Positions 46,870 through 58,228 of a stretch of 62,762 nt of DNA are shown here, piece after piece (within the stretch, counting starts at the first letter, position 1; each line of letters opens with the position of its first letter). The notes below the pieces were generated by a model. That model ran no database searches and was not told the DNA's origin. It saw only the letters and a program-made list of their open reading frames with translations. Origin of the DNA: Oscillospiraceae bacterium (GTDB lineage: Bacteria > Bacillota > Clostridia > Oscillospirales > Acutalibacteraceae); NCBI GenBank assembly GCA_031288555.1, contig JAITRE010000018.1, positions 1 to 62,762 on the forward strand, written 5' to 3'. The position numbers and the translations under genes are program-made.

Positions 46870-49800
46870 GTGGCAAATGTGAGACCTGTGTACCTTGGTA
46901 AAAATGTCAGAATGAGCTTTTCTCAAGTTGATGATGTTTTACAAATGCCAAACCTTATTGAAGTTCAAAAAAATTCTTACAATTGGTTTTTAAAATGCGG
47001 AATGGAAGAAGTGATCCATGAGGTTTCTGGGATTACTGATTATACTGGCAATCTTGTTTTGGATTTTGTGGGATATAAACTGGATGTTAATGAGCCGAAT
47101 TATAGCACTGACGAGTGTAAAGAAAGAGATGCAACTTATTCCGCTCCCTTAAAAGCAAAAGTTAGGTTGCTTAATAAAGAAACAGGAGAAATTAAAGAAT
47201 CTGAAGTGTTTTTAGGGGATTTACCTTTAATGACAGAAAGTGGTACTTTTATAATTAACGGAGCAGAGCGTGTTGTTGTTTCTCAGCTGGTTAGATCTCC
47301 TGGGGTTTATTATTCGATGTCGTACGATAAAACCGGTAAACAATTATTTAAATTAATGGGAATACCTAATCGTGGCGCGTGGCTTGAATATGAAACTGAT
47401 TCTAATAATATTTTTTATGTTCGTATAGATAAAAATCGCAAACTTCCTGTTACTGTGTTTATGAGAGCTCTTGGACTTGGAACTGACGAAGAAATTATTG
47501 AGTATTTTGGGGAAGATGAACGTATTTTAGCGACAATAGAAAAAGATGTTTGCAAAACTGTAGAGGAAGCTCTTTTTGAAATATATAAAAAATTACGCCC
47601 TACAGAGCCACCTACCATTGAAAGCGCTCAAAATTACATCGATACTTTATTTTTTGATGCGAGTCGATATGATTTATCTAAAGTGGGAAGATATAAGTGC
47701 AATAAAAAACTTAGTTTAACATTAAGAATTAATGGCAGAAAATTAGCTAGGCCTGTTGTTAATTTAATCACTGGAGAAGTTGTAGCTGATGAGGGCGAGA
47801 TAGTTTCAAGACAGTTGGCTTTAAAATTTGATGCAATTGGGATTTCTCATGTTTATGTTTTGGTGGACGACAAAGAAATTAAAATTGTTTCGAACGGCAT
47901 GGCGAATATTGAAGAGTTTGTTAGTAGAAATGTAGCAGAAGAATGTAGAATTGAAGAAAAAGTTCGTTTTTCTGTTCTTTCTGAGATTTTAGAAAGTACA
48001 AATGATGAAAAAGAAATTAAAGATAAAATTTTATCAAGGGTTGATGAATTAGTTCCGAAACATATTACTATTGATGATATTTTTGCTTCTATCAATTATG
48101 TTAATTGTTTAGCTTGTGGCCTTGGAACTGTAGATGATATTGATCATTTAGGCAACAGGCGTATACGATGTGTTGGTGAGCTTTTGCAAGGGCAATTTAG
48201 AATTGGTTTTTCTCGGCTTGAACGTGTAATAAGAGAAAGAATGACTTTGGGTGTTCAAGATGCTAGCACTTTAACGCCTCAGTCTCTTATAAATATAAGG
48301 CCTATTGTTGCTGCAATAAAAGAATTTTTTGGTTCGTCTCCGCTTTCTCAGTTTATGGATCAAACAAATCCTCTCGCTGAGCTTACTCATAAAAGACGTC
48401 TTTCTGCTCTTGGTCCTGGAGGTCTTTCCAGGGATCGTGCTGGGTTTGAGGTTCGTGATGTTCACTACAGTCATTATGGTAGAGTGTGTCCTATAGAAAC
48501 TCCAGAAGGTCCGAATATTGGGTTAGTTTCTTATTTTGCAACATTTGCAAGAGTTAACAAATATGGATTCATAGAAGTTCCTCTTCGAAAAGTAGATAAA
48601 AAAACAGGTGTTGTTACAGACGAAATTCTGCATATGACGGCAGATGTTGAAGATGAATATGTTGTTGCTCAGGCTAATGAGCCGCTTGATGAAAATAATT
48701 GTTTTGTTAATAATAAAGTGAATGGGAGATTTCGTGGGGAGTTTATAGAAATTGACAAAGCTCGTGTAGATTTTATGGATGTTTGCGCAAGAGTGGTTTT
48801 TTCTGTAGCTACAGCAATGATACCTTTTATTGAAAACGACGATCCTAGTCGCGCTCTTATGGGCTCTAATATGCAAAGGCAAGCTGTTCCTTTGATTACT
48901 ACAGAAGCACCTATTGTTGGCACTGGCATGGAATACAAAGCAGGAGTAGATTCTGGTGTTTGTGTTATTGCAAAAAATGATGGCACTGTAAAAGAAGTTA
49001 GCGCAAACGCTGTAGAGGTTGAATACGATTCTGGTAAACTTGAAAAATTTAAAATTTCAAAGTTTGTTAAGTCAAATAAAGGAACTTGTTTTAATCAGAT
49101 TCCTATAGTTGATTGCGGGCAAAAAGTTAAAAAAGGCGAGGTGCTTGCTGATGGTCCTTCGACTAGTGGTGGCGAGATAAGTCTTGGTAAAAATGCTTTG
49201 ATAGGTTTTATGGTTTGGGAAGGATACAATTATGAAGATGCTATTTTAGTAAGCGAAAGAATTGTGCAAGAGGATGTTTATACTTCTATTCACATGGAGG
49301 AATATGAAATTGAATCGCGAGATACAAAACTTGGTTCTGAAGAAATAACTAGAGATATTCCAAATGTTAGTGAAGATGCTCTGCGCAATTTAGATGAAAG
49401 CGGAGTTGTTCGTGTAGGTGCCGAAGTTAGAGCGGGCGATATATTAGTTGGTAAAGTTACTCCAAAAGGGGAGACTGAGCTCACTGCCGAAGAGCGTCTT
49501 TTGAGAGCAATTTTTGGAGAAAAAGCTCGTGAAGTTAGAGACACTTCTCTTCGTGTTCCTCACGGCGAATATGGAATTATTGTTGATGTAAAAGTTTTTA
49601 CAAGAGAAGACAGCAAAAATGAATTGCAGCCTGGGGTTAATAAAGTTGTTAGATGTTATGTTGCTCAAAAAAGAAAAATTTCTGTTGGAGACAAAATGGC
49701 CGGTAGACACGGCAATAAAGGGGTTGTTTCTAGAATTCTTCCTGTTGAAGATATGCCATTTTTGCCGGATGGAACGCCTCTTGATATTGTTTTAAATCCT

Positions 49801-50592
49801 CTTGGAGTTCCTTCTCGTATGAATATAGGTCAGGTTCTTGAAGTTCATCTTGGTTATGCTGCAAAAGCTCTTGGATGGGAAATTATGACACCGGTTTTTG
49901 GCAGTGTTAGCGAAAAAGATATTTTTTCTTGTTTTGAAAAGGCGGGGCTTGAAGGTTTTGGAAAAATTCGTTTAAGAGATGGTAGAACAGGTGAATATTT
50001 TGACAATCATGTCACGGTCGGGTATCTTTACTATCTGAAGCTTCACCATCTTGTTGATGATAAAATTCACGCAAGGTCTACGGGGCCATATTCTTTGGTT
50101 ACTCAGCAACCTTTAGGCGGAAAAGCACAGTTTGGAGGGCAGAGATTTGGTGAAATGGAAGTTTGGGCACTTGAAGCTTATGGTGCGGCTCATACCTTGC
50201 AGGAGATTTTAACTGTTAAGTCTGATGATGTTGTAGGTCGTGTAAAAACATACGAGGCGATAGTTAAAGGACGAAATATTCCTACACCAGGTATACCTGA
50301 ATCTTTTAAAGTTCTTACGAGAGAGTTTCAATCTCTTGCTCTTGATATAAAAGTGTATGGAAAAGGTAAGAAGGAAATTGATCTTAAAAAAGATTTTGAT
50401 GAAGATGACGATATGGGGCTGAAGCCTCCTGACAATCTTTCAAGAGAAAGTGTTTCTAATAGAAGGTCTGGTGTTAGTAGATTTGTTTTAGGTGGGGAAG
50501 AAGATTTGCATGCCAATAGTGAACTTTATAGATCGGATATTATGAACAAAGAAATTAAAAAAGATTCTGAACTTGGTTTAGGACTTATTTAA
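46870..50592 (+). CDS. rpoB: RNA polymerase subunit beta
   Basis: 1240 residues. I chose the GTG at 46870 because GAGAGG lies 11 nt upstream; the GTG at 46858 is part of that SD. Typical start [17 protein letters not shown]. The rifampicin-pocket sequence [20 protein letters not shown] has the sensitive residues (Asp in MDQ, His in THK, Ser in RLS). Also [37 protein letters not shown] and the C-terminal [20 protein letters not shown]. Catalytic core subunit. rpoC follows after 63 bp. Confidence 0.98.
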   Translation: MANVRPVYLGKNVRMSFSQVDDVLQMPNLIEVQKNSYNWFLKCGMEEVIHEVSGITDYTGNLVLDFVGYKLDVNEPNYSTDECKERDATYSAPLKAKVRLLNKETGEIKESEVFLGDLPLMTESGTFIINGAERVVVSQLVRSPGVYYSMSYDKTGKQLFKLMGIPNRGAWLEYETDSNNIFYVRIDKNRKLPVTVFMRALGLGTDEEIIEYFGEDERILATIEKDVCKTVEEALFEIYKKLRPTEPPTIESAQNYIDTLFFDASRYDLSKVGRYKCNKKLSLTLRINGRKLARPVVNLITGEVVADEGEIVSRQLALKFDAIGISHVYVLVDDKEIKIVSNGMANIEEFVSRNVAEECRIEEKVRFSVLSEILESTNDEKEIKDKILSRVDELVPKHITIDDIFASINYVNCLACGLGTVDDIDHLGNRRIRCVGELLQGQFRIGFSRLERVIRERMTLGVQDASTLTPQSLINIRPIVAAIKEFFGSSPLSQFMDQTNPLAELTHKRRLSALGPGGLSRDRAGFEVRDVHYSHYGRVCPIETPEGPNIGLVSYFATFARVNKYGFIEVPLRKVDKKTGVVTDEILHMTADVEDEYVVAQANEPLDENNCFVNNKVNGRFRGEFIEIDKARVDFMDVCARVVFSVATAMIPFIENDDPSRALMGSNMQRQAVPLITTEAPIVGTGMEYKAGVDSGVCVIAKNDGTVKEVSANAVEVEYDSGKLEKFKISKFVKSNKGTCFNQIPIVDCGQKVKKGEVLADGPSTSGGEISLGKNALIGFMVWEGYNYEDAILVSERIVQEDVYTSIHMEEYEIESRDTKLGSEEITRDIPNVSEDALRNLDESGVVRVGAEVRAGDILVGKVTPKGETELTAEERLLRAIFGEKAREVRDTSLRVPHGEYGIIVDVKVFTREDSKNELQPGVNKVVRCYVAQKRKISVGDKMAGRHGNKGVVSRILPVEDMPFLPDGTPLDIVLNPLGVPSRMNIGQVLEVHLGYAAKALGWEIMTPVFGSVSEKDIFSCFEKAGLEGFGKIRLRDGRTGEYFDNHVTVGYLYYLKLHHLVDDKIHARSTGPYSLVTQQPLGGKAQFGGQRFGEMEVWALEAYGAAHTLQEILTVKSDDVVGRVKTYEAIVKGRNIPTPGIPESFKVLTREFQSLALDIKVYGKGKKEIDLKKDFDEDDDMGLKPPDNLSRESVSNRRSGVSRFVLGGEEDLHANSELYRSDIMNKEIKKDSELGLGLI

Positions 50593-50655
50593 TGTGTTTT
50601 GTAAATTAAAATTTAAAGAATTTGTAATTGGGTGAAAACAACAGGGGGTTTGTTT

Positions 50656-53600
50656 GTGGAGTTTAATGTTTTTGAGCACATAAAAATAGGAATTGCTTCA
50701 CCTGAACAGATTAGGAAATGGTCTTTTGGCGAAGTTAAAAAGCCAGAGACTATAAATTATAGAACCTTAAAACCTGAAAAAGATGGTTTGTTTTGTGAAA
50801 AAATTTTTGGCCCTCAAAAAGATTGGGAATGTCATTGCGGAAAATACAAACGTATTCGTTATAAAGGAAAGATTTGCGATAGATGTGGTGTTGAGGTTAC
50901 TAAGTCTAAAGTTAGAAGAGAGCGCATGGGGCATATTGAGCTTGCGGCTCCTGTTTCACACATTTGGTATTTTAAAGGCACTCCTTCAAAGATTGGTCTT
51001 ATATTGGATTTGTCTCCGCGTATGCTCGAAAAGGTGCTCTATTTTTCTCTTTATATAGTTGTTGACCCCGGAGAAGCCAAAGAAATTGAAAAGTATCAAT
51101 TTTTAACTGAAAAAGAATATCGTGATTTACGTGAAAAGTATGACGAAGATTTTGAAGCTGGAATGGGTGCAGAAGTAATAAAAACTCTTCTTTCTCAAAT
51201 TAGTCTTGATGAGTTGTCAATGAATTTAAAAAAAGAACTTGTTGAAGCTACAGGACAAAAAAGGTTTCGCATTTTAAAACGTCTTGAAATAGTTGAATCG
51301 TTTAGATTATCTGACAACAGAGTTGAATGGATGATATTAGATGCTTTGCCGGTAATACCCCCTGATATTCGTCCTATGGTTCAACTTGATGGTGGGCGTT
51401 TTGCTACGTCTGATCTTAATGATCTTTACAGAAGGGTTATAAACAGAAATAATCGCCTAAAAAGACTTTTAAATCTTGGTGCGCCTGATATTATAGTCAG
51501 AAATGAAAAAAGAATGTTACAAGAAGCGGTTGATGCTTTAATAGATAACGGCCGCCGCGGTAGGCCTGTTACAGGAGCTAATAATCGTCCTTTAAAGTCT
51601 TTATCAGACATGTTGAAGGGCAAACAAGGAAGATTTAGACAGAATTTGCTTGGAAAACGTGTAGATTATTCTGGTCGTTCTGTTATAGTTGTTGGACCAG
51701 AACTTAAAATGCATCAGTGCGGTTTGCCAAAAGAAATGGCGCTTGAGCTTTTTAAACCTTTTGTTATGAAACGTTTGGTAGAAACTGGTGTTTCTAGTAA
51801 TATAAAATCTGCGAGAAAATCAATAGATAGAGCAAAATCTGAAGTGTGGGATGCTTTAGAGGTTGTCATTAAAGGGCACCCTGTACTTCTTAACCGTGCT
51901 CCTACGCTTCATCGTTTAGGAATTCAGGCTTTTGAGCCAATTTTAGTTGAAGGGCACGCTTTAAAACTTCATCCGTTGGTTTGTGCCGCTTATAATGCTG
52001 ATTTTGATGGAGATCAAATGGCAGTTCACGTACCACTTTCAGCCGAGGCTCAATCAGAGTCTAGGTTTTTAATGCTCGCTGCTGGGAATCTTTTAAAACC
52101 TTCTGACGGCAGACCAGTTACTGTGCCAACACAGGATATGGTTTTAGGTTCTTATTATTTAACTCTTATTAAAGATAATGAAATTGGCGAAGGCAAAATT
52201 TTTATGGATGAAAATGAAGCGATAATTGCTTATGAACTTGGTGTGATTAGTTTACATGCTAAAATAAAAATTAAAAGAAGCTTAAAAATAAATGAAAATA
52301 TTATAACTAAAATAGTAGATACTACTGCTGGAAGAGTTATTTTTAATCAGCATGTTCCTCAAAGTCTTGAGTTTGTAGATCGTTCTAAAGAAGAAAATCT
52401 TTTAAATTTTGAAATAGATTTTTTAGTTAATAATAGAAAACTTGGGCAAATAGTTGAACGCTGTATAAAATTGCATGGTTCTGAAAAAACTGCGAAGGTT
52501 CTTGATGAAATAAAGGCACTTGGTTTTAAATATTCAACAAAAGGTGCAATTACTGTTTCTATTAGAGATGCTGTAATTCCTTCTGAAAAAAAAGAGATTA
52601 TACGTTTGGCTCAAAATAGTATTGAAGAAATTTATGATCAATTTAATAGAGGGCTTATTTCAGAAAATGAAAGATATAATCATGTTTTAAGAGTTTGGGA
52701 TAGAGTTACAAATGAAGTGACGCTTGCGCTTAAGGCAAATTTTGACAAATTAAATCCAATTTTTATGATGGCTGATTCTGGGGCTAGAAGTTCAATGAGT
52801 CAGATAAGACAGTTAGCTGGTATGCGTGGGCTTATTGCTAATACTACTGGTAAAACCATTGAGATTCCTATTAGATCTAATTATCGTGAAGGCCTTAATA
52901 TATTTGAATATTTTATTTCATCAAGAGGAGCTAGAAAGGGTCTAGCTGATATGGCTCTTAGAACAGCAGATTCTGGTTATTTGGCAAGGCGTTTAGTTGA
53001 CGTTTCTCAAGATGTAATTATTAGGCAAAATGATTGCAAAGCAAAGCACGGTATAATTGTTTTTGATATTAAAGATGGCAAGGAGTCTATTGAATCTTTA
53101 TATGAACGTTTGATAGGTCGGTATTTGTGCGAAGATTTTATAGACTCTGAAACAAAAGAATTACTGATTTCTAAAGATTCTCTCATGACGAACAAAGATG
53201 CTCAGCTAATAGTAGATTCTGGTGTGAAGGAAATTGAAATTCGTTCAATTTTAGGATGTAGATTAAAAAAAGGTGTTTGCAAAAAATGTTATGGGTCAAA
53301 TCTTGCAACTGGACTTGAAGCAAATATCGGAGAAGCTGTTGGCATAATAGCTGCGCAGTCTATTGGCGAGCCTGGGACGCAGCTAACTTTGAGAACTTTT
53401 CACACCGGTGGTGTTGCTGGTAATGATAGTGATGATATTACGCAGGGTTTACCGCGTGTTGAAGAGCTTTTTGAAGGTAGAAAACCAAAGCGTCTTTCTG
53501 TTATAAGCGAAATAAGTGGCGTTGTTGATTTTAAAGAAATTAAAAAAAATCGTCATGTTGTAGTTTTGAATGAAGAAACTTCTGAAGAAGTTGCTTATTT

Positions 53601-54189
53601 AATTCCGTTTGGTTCAAGAATTCGTGTCGAAAAGGGCGAAAAAATAAAAGCAGGGCATCGTTTAACAGATGGTTCGGCGAATCCTCATGATATTCTTATG
53701 ATAAGCGGAAGAGAAGCTGTTCAAGATTATTTAATAGCTGAAGTTCAAAGAGTTTATCGTATGCAAGGTGTTGATATAAACGACAAGCACATAGAAATAA
53801 TAGTTTGTCAGATGTTGAGAAAAGTAAGAATTAAAGATCAAGGAGATACTAAGTTCTTAACTGGATCTTTAGTTGAGAGAGTTTCTTTTGATCTTGTAAA
53901 TGAAAAGATAAAAGAAAAAATAAAAAATGGAGAAGAGAAATTAAAAGAAGCAACTTGTATACCAATTTTGCTTGGAATTACAAAGGCGTCGCTCGCTACT
54001 GAGTCATTTTTGTCTGCAGCGTCGTTTCAAGAAACAACTAGAGTTTTAACGGATGCTTCAATCAAAAGTAAAATAGATCCTCTTAACGGTTTAAAAGAAA
54101 ATGTTATTATAGGTAAATTAGTTCCTGCAGGAACAGGGATTTATGAGTACAAAGATATTTTAATTAAAAAAACAAAGTCAGAGGTTTAA
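50656..54189 (+). CDS. rpoC: RNA polymerase subunit beta'
   Basis: 1177 residues from the GTG at 50656 (AGGGGG 7 nt upstream); the GTG at 50632 precedes that SD. N-terminal zinc ribbon [19 protein letters not shown]; catalytic [14 protein letters not shown] holding Mg2+; bridge/trigger helix region [16 protein letters not shown] ([11 protein letters not shown]); second zinc site [33 protein letters not shown]. The subunit looks complete. Convergent with mltG. Confidence 0.98.
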   Translation: MEFNVFEHIKIGIASPEQIRKWSFGEVKKPETINYRTLKPEKDGLFCEKIFGPQKDWECHCGKYKRIRYKGKICDRCGVEVTKSKVRRERMGHIELAAPVSHIWYFKGTPSKIGLILDLSPRMLEKVLYFSLYIVVDPGEAKEIEKYQFLTEKEYRDLREKYDEDFEAGMGAEVIKTLLSQISLDELSMNLKKELVEATGQKRFRILKRLEIVESFRLSDNRVEWMILDALPVIPPDIRPMVQLDGGRFATSDLNDLYRRVINRNNRLKRLLNLGAPDIIVRNEKRMLQEAVDALIDNGRRGRPVTGANNRPLKSLSDMLKGKQGRFRQNLLGKRVDYSGRSVIVVGPELKMHQCGLPKEMALELFKPFVMKRLVETGVSSNIKSARKSIDRAKSEVWDALEVVIKGHPVLLNRAPTLHRLGIQAFEPILVEGHALKLHPLVCAAYNADFDGDQMAVHVPLSAEAQSESRFLMLAAGNLLKPSDGRPVTVPTQDMVLGSYYLTLIKDNEIGEGKIFMDENEAIIAYELGVISLHAKIKIKRSLKINENIITKIVDTTAGRVIFNQHVPQSLEFVDRSKEENLLNFEIDFLVNNRKLGQIVERCIKLHGSEKTAKVLDEIKALGFKYSTKGAITVSIRDAVIPSEKKEIIRLAQNSIEEIYDQFNRGLISENERYNHVLRVWDRVTNEVTLALKANFDKLNPIFMMADSGARSSMSQIRQLAGMRGLIANTTGKTIEIPIRSNYREGLNIFEYFISSRGARKGLADMALRTADSGYLARRLVDVSQDVIIRQNDCKAKHGIIVFDIKDGKESIESLYERLIGRYLCEDFIDSETKELLISKDSLMTNKDAQLIVDSGVKEIEIRSILGCRLKKGVCKKCYGSNLATGLEANIGEAVGIIAAQSIGEPGTQLTLRTFHTGGVAGNDSDDITQGLPRVEELFEGRKPKRLSVISEISGVVDFKEIKKNRHVVVLNEETSEEVAYLIPFGSRIRVEKGEKIKAGHRLTDGSANPHDILMISGREAVQDYLIAEVQRVYRMQGVDINDKHIEIIVCQMLRKVRIKDQGDTKFLTGSLVERVSFDLVNEKIKEKIKNGEEKLKEATCIPILLGITKASLATESFLSAASFQETTRVLTDASIKSKIDPLNGLKENVIIGKLVPAGTGIYEYKDILIKKTKSEV

Positions 54190-54260
54190 ATTATATAATT
54201 TTGTAGAAATTAAATTTTTGTCTAGATTGAGATTATATAAAATGAATATTTTTTGTTTTA

Positions 54261-55508
54261 TCAATTTTGATTTTTTCTAATTCCTGCTTTTTCCAGATTT
54301 TTTGCGTGGTTCTCTGAATCTTCAGCAAAAAAAGTTTTATCATTACCGTGACAAAAATAGTAGTTTTTTGTTTCAGACGGATAGAGTGCGGCTTCAAATG
54401 CTGCTATACCGGGATTGCATATGGGGCCAGGTGGTAGTCCTTCTATTTGATAAGTGTTGTAGTTACTTTTAAAACTACCTGCTATGTCTACGGGAATATC
54501 TTTTTCATTTCTATACGGATAGTAAATAGTAGCGTCTGATGAAATTTTATTAAGATTTATATCTCCAAAAGGAGATTTGCCTCCATTTTCGGAAGTTTTA
54601 AGACGGTTGTAGAAAACAGAAGATATTTTAAACATATCTTTTGCGTCAGAAGCTTCTGCTTGTAATATTGAAGCTAAAATTAAAACATTGTTCATATTCA
54701 TGTTTCTTTCTTCAGCTTTGTGTATAACGCTACCCTTTGTTGAATCTTTAAAACTTCGTTTAGAATTAATCTTTTTTTCATAGTTATTTAAAAATTTTCT
54801 TAAAATGTTTACAGGTTCAGAATTTTTATAAAATTTGTAAGTATCAGGGAAAAGATATCCTTCATATTTAAAATATCTTTCTTTTGAATTTTCTACAGAT
54901 TTTAAAAAATCATAATTATTTTCTAAAATATTTGTTTTACATGCTTCGATAAAATCTTTTTCCGAGCAAACATTATTTTTTTCAAGAAGAGCAGCACATT
55001 CCATTAAATTTAAACCTTCACGAAATGTGATTTCAACCACGTCTGTTTCTAAACGATTTAAATTGGATTGCAATGAATTTATTAATGCTTCGTAATCGAG
55101 ATTTGTTTTAATTTTAAATGAGCCAGGCACAACTGTTTTGAAGGATTTTGTCATAAATGTGTAGAAGTTAAAAAAATCTTTTTCTCTTATAATGGCATTT
55201 TTTTCCAGTATTAAAGCTACGTCGTTTTTGCTGGATCCTTTAGGTATTTCTATAATAATTTCATTTTCCAATCTATTTAGCCCTAACATATCATCTATGC
55301 CTATAGCTAAACATCTAGAAATGGTTAGGGAAACAAATAAAATCATTAAAAACCACATAGTTTTAAAAAATTTGCGATTTTTATTGTTATTTTTTTTTTT
55401 ATTTTTGCGAGGATTGTCGTCAAAATTATAAGAGTTTCTATTTTTAAAATTATCACTAAAACTATTTATATCTCTTTCAGAATCAAAATTATTTTCATTT
55501 ATATTCAC
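54261..55508 (-). CDS. mltG: Endolytic murein transglycosylase MltG
   Basis: 415 residues with a GTG start at 55506-55508, 8 nt after AAAGGAGG; the ATG 21 nt upstream would put this SD inside the gene. Cytosolic Asn/Lys-rich N-tail, one membrane helix (TMWFLMILFVSLTISRCLAIG), then the YceG fold: EIIIEIPKGSSKNDVALIL LysM-like part, ASILQAEAS with the catalytic Glu, YNTYQIEGLPPGPICNPG and the end motif NYYFCHGNDKTFFAE. Cuts nascent glycan strands and cooperates with class A PBPs. Confidence 0.92.
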   Translation of the reverse strand: MNINENNFDSERDINSFSDNFKNRNSYNFDDNPRKNKKKNNNKNRKFFKTMWFLMILFVSLTISRCLAIGIDDMLGLNRLENEIIIEIPKGSSKNDVALILEKNAIIREKDFFNFYTFMTKSFKTVVPGSFKIKTNLDYEALINSLQSNLNRLETDVVEITFREGLNLMECAALLEKNNVCSEKDFIEACKTNILENNYDFLKSVENSKERYFKYEGYLFPDTYKFYKNSEPVNILRKFLNNYEKKINSKRSFKDSTKGSVIHKAEERNMNMNNVLILASILQAEASDAKDMFKISSVFYNRLKTSENGGKSPFGDINLNKISSDATIYYPYRNEKDIPVDIAGSFKSNYNTYQIEGLPPGPICNPGIAAFEAALYPSETKNYYFCHGNDKTFFAEDSENHAKNLEKAGIRKNQN

Positions 55509-55826
55509 GGCAACAGCCTCCTTTTGCATTAAACAAAAATTCGAAAACAGAACACAGCAGTTATTTGACGAAATGTTAGTCGTTTTGTTTTTTATTTAAA
55601 GTTTTAGTGATTTTTTTATATAAATATATTTTTAAGTTTTATTTTTTAGCTAGTTTTTAATTAATATAAATTTAAATTGACAATATTTTTTAGTTTTAAT
55701 GCTGCAGTTAACAGTAAATTAGATTTTTAAAACAATTTTTTATAAAATTAAATAGTTCTTATATTTTTAAAAAATATAGCGTTTCATGAATTTTAAAGTA
55801 AGTTATCATTTGATTAAGATGAAACT
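55509..55826. other. Gene-free gap between ntpI and mltG
   Basis: 318 bp, A/T-rich. The ATPase subunits K, E, C, F, A, B and D that usually follow ntpI are not here, nor any recognisable remnants. Confidence 0.5.
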
Positions 55827-57851
55827 TTAAAGGAAAGACTTAGTTTTTTTATTTTTAATGTTGTAATATTTATTTTTGAATTTAAACGGAGAAAATTTAG
55901 ATCCTCCTCCTTCATAAAATTTGCCAAAAAATTCAACAAATTGTAAACGATTTGTGTGAACATAAGCGCCTAAAACATTGATAGTAATATTCAAAGTGTG
56001 CCCTAATACAGCAGCAACGAAAAACCAAATATAGCCTAAAAATAAACCACTTAACATTCCCGCCATGCTATTAAAAACACTTGCTATTACGCCAGTTGCA
56101 AGCCCAAGAGCCAGTAGTCTTGAATAGGATAAAATGTCACTTAAATATCCTGTTACATTGTAAAGAGCGTAAAAACCCTTTAAAATTCTTTTAAAACCTC
56201 TTGATTCTCTTCCCGATGTTAATATAATTCCAACACCAGCGGCAATAGAAAAGATAATAGCTAAATTTGCAACATCATTTGGTATAATAAAGTTTATCAT
56301 TAAAAGATCACAGATTATTTTATTTGAAAGAAGGTAAATTATTAAACTAAAGACTAATATATACCAAAAAATCACGTCGTAAAGCGCTTCTTTATATTGT
56401 TTTTTCTTTATAGCCATATAAAGCTTTACACCAAGGCCTGTAAAAAGGTGCAATATACCCAATCCTAGAGAAAAACCTAACATTCTCATCGGCTCTTTAA
56501 CTGGAAAAAACCAAACAGGATTAATGGAAATTTTTGCTCCAAAAAACTTGTCTGATATTACATCTACAATATCTCCAAAATAACTTCCAAACATAATTCC
56601 CCAGAACATCGTTGAAATTCCACAGAAACAAAACATTTTTAGAAAGTTTTTTGTAGAATTTTCAAAATTTTTAAATTTCAATAAGGCAAAAATACAACCA
56701 AAAGTGATAATAAAACCATAAGCAGCATCAGACAACATAAGGCCAAAAAGAATATAATAGAAAATTGACATAATTGCTGTTGGATCAATTTCATTTTTTT
56801 GAGGAAGACTATAACTTTCTGTAACAGATTCAAGAGGTTCAACGAAAGGTGAATTTTTAAGTAGAATCGGAGTATTTTCATCTTTATGTATTTCTTCTTT
56901 ATTTATTGCGACGATAAATTTATCATTTATAGCTTTTTTAAAACTTAAGTAATCTTTTTTAGGCACATATCCTATTGTCACAAAAACTTGAGACGTATAG
57001 GCAAGTTTTTTCATTGCTTTACATTCTTCGATTCTATTAATACAAAAATCTATCATAAGTAGAAAATCATCAATGTTTTTTGAAATATTAAGTATTTCAT
57101 TTTTTAATTTTTTTATTTCTAATTTGCAAGATTTGATGCTGTTTATTATTTTAGATATTTTTTCTTTAGGTATAGAATCGTTGAACGATGAGTGAAGTTT
57201 TATGAACCCATTTTTTTTAAAACATTCAGATATTAAATTTTCATCTTTGTCACGGCAAACTGCAAATACGCAAGTTTGATTTTTGTCACGATTTATAATT
57301 TCAATTTCTATATTTTCAATTTTAATATCTTTATTTAAAAATTTTAAAATATCAAAAATTTGTAAAAATTCAGGAAAACTTCCTATAAAAGCTCGAGTAT
57401 AACGTGTTTTTGTAAAGTCTGATGGAATATCTAAATTTTTCCAAGGTCTAAGAGCTTCAATCTGCGAGCTTAGTTTAATTATATCTGACTCTTTCTGTTT
57501 TACTTCTTTGTCGTTTTTTATAACAGTATGTGCAAGTTCAAGTATTTTTTCTTCTTTTTTATAAGTGTTTTTATATTCTTCTAAAAAAATATTTTTTTTA
57601 AAATCAAAAAGCCCGGGACCGATTTTTATATCTGGAACATATTTTTTAATAATTTTTAAAGTAGAGTTTAAGTTAGCAAGAGTTTTTGAAAATAAGGCTT
57701 CAAATTGAGAAGTATCTTTTTTTGTAAGTTCATTTTTGGAATCTAATTCTTTAACTTCGAAAACTTCAAGTGTTTGAAGAGTTTCAAAAATATTTTTTTT
57801 ATCTTTTTTTAAACCACAAATACTGATTTTTTCCATCGGAAGAATAGCCAT
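55827..57851 (-). CDS. ntpI: V-type ATP synthase subunit I
   Basis: 674 residues. N-terminal soluble half with coiled coils (AILPMEKISICGLKKDK start; KESDIIKLSSQIEAL; KLEIKKLKNEILNISKN); C-terminal half with seven or eight membrane segments. SDILSYSRLLALGLATGVIA contains the arginine essential for proton or sodium transfer; GHTLNITINVLGAYVHTNRLQFVEF is the conserved end. Stator and ion half-channel of the V/A-type ATPase. SD AGGAG. 42 bp after ntpH. Confidence 0.95.
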   Translation of the reverse strand: MAILPMEKISICGLKKDKKNIFETLQTLEVFEVKELDSKNELTKKDTSQFEALFSKTLANLNSTLKIIKKYVPDIKIGPGLFDFKKNIFLEEYKNTYKKEEKILELAHTVIKNDKEVKQKESDIIKLSSQIEALRPWKNLDIPSDFTKTRYTRAFIGSFPEFLQIFDILKFLNKDIKIENIEIEIINRDKNQTCVFAVCRDKDENLISECFKKNGFIKLHSSFNDSIPKEKISKIINSIKSCKLEIKKLKNEILNISKNIDDFLLMIDFCINRIEECKAMKKLAYTSQVFVTIGYVPKKDYLSFKKAINDKFIVAINKEEIHKDENTPILLKNSPFVEPLESVTESYSLPQKNEIDPTAIMSIFYYILFGLMLSDAAYGFIITFGCIFALLKFKNFENSTKNFLKMFCFCGISTMFWGIMFGSYFGDIVDVISDKFFGAKISINPVWFFPVKEPMRMLGFSLGLGILHLFTGLGVKLYMAIKKKQYKEALYDVIFWYILVFSLIIYLLSNKIICDLLMINFIIPNDVANLAIIFSIAAGVGIILTSGRESRGFKRILKGFYALYNVTGYLSDILSYSRLLALGLATGVIASVFNSMAGMLSGLFLGYIWFFVAAVLGHTLNITINVLGAYVHTNRLQFVEFFGKFYEGGGSKFSPFKFKNKYYNIKNKKTKSFL

Positions 57852-57893
57852 ATTTCAAAACTCCTGCACAAAAAACAAAAATTCAAACTTAAA

Positions 57894-58205
57894 TTATTCT
57901 ACTACTCTCTTAACTATTAAATCTATAGCTTCGCTTTCTTTTTTTTTGAAGTAATTGATCATATCATTTATTTCTCTATTTGTTTCTTCTATAACTTGTT
58001 TATGATAAAGATTCGCTTGTTGTTTTATAGTATTTACTTCAGAAAGTGCTTTATTTTTTGCATTTTTTATCTTTTCTTTATACAACTTCTCTATAAGCTT
58101 CTCAGCATCAATCAATATTTTTTCGACTTTTTTGTAAGCAAATTTTTCTAATTCTTCAGCATCCAATTCACTTTTTAAAATTTTTTCTATAATTTCTTTT
58201 GCCAA
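57894..58205 (-). CDS. ntpH: V-type ATPase peripheral stalk subunit G/H
   Basis: 103 residues, TTG start with GGTGA shortly upstream. One long, highly charged coiled coil with regular hydrophobic spacing (AYKKVEKILIDAEKLIEKL, then QANLYHKQVIEETNREIND). Length, coiled coil and position before ntpI identify the stalk subunit that pairs with subunit E. Confidence 0.8.
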   Translation of the reverse strand: MAKEIIEKILKSELDAEELEKFAYKKVEKILIDAEKLIEKLYKEKIKNAKNKALSEVNTIKQQANLYHKQVIEETNREINDMINYFKKKESEAIDLIVKRVVE

Positions 58206-58228
58206 AACATCACCATATTTTAATAAAA

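Noticed and set aside
48301..48540. Possible rifampicin-resistance changes in rpoB
   Set aside because: The key Asp, His and Ser positions of the pocket are the sensitive type.
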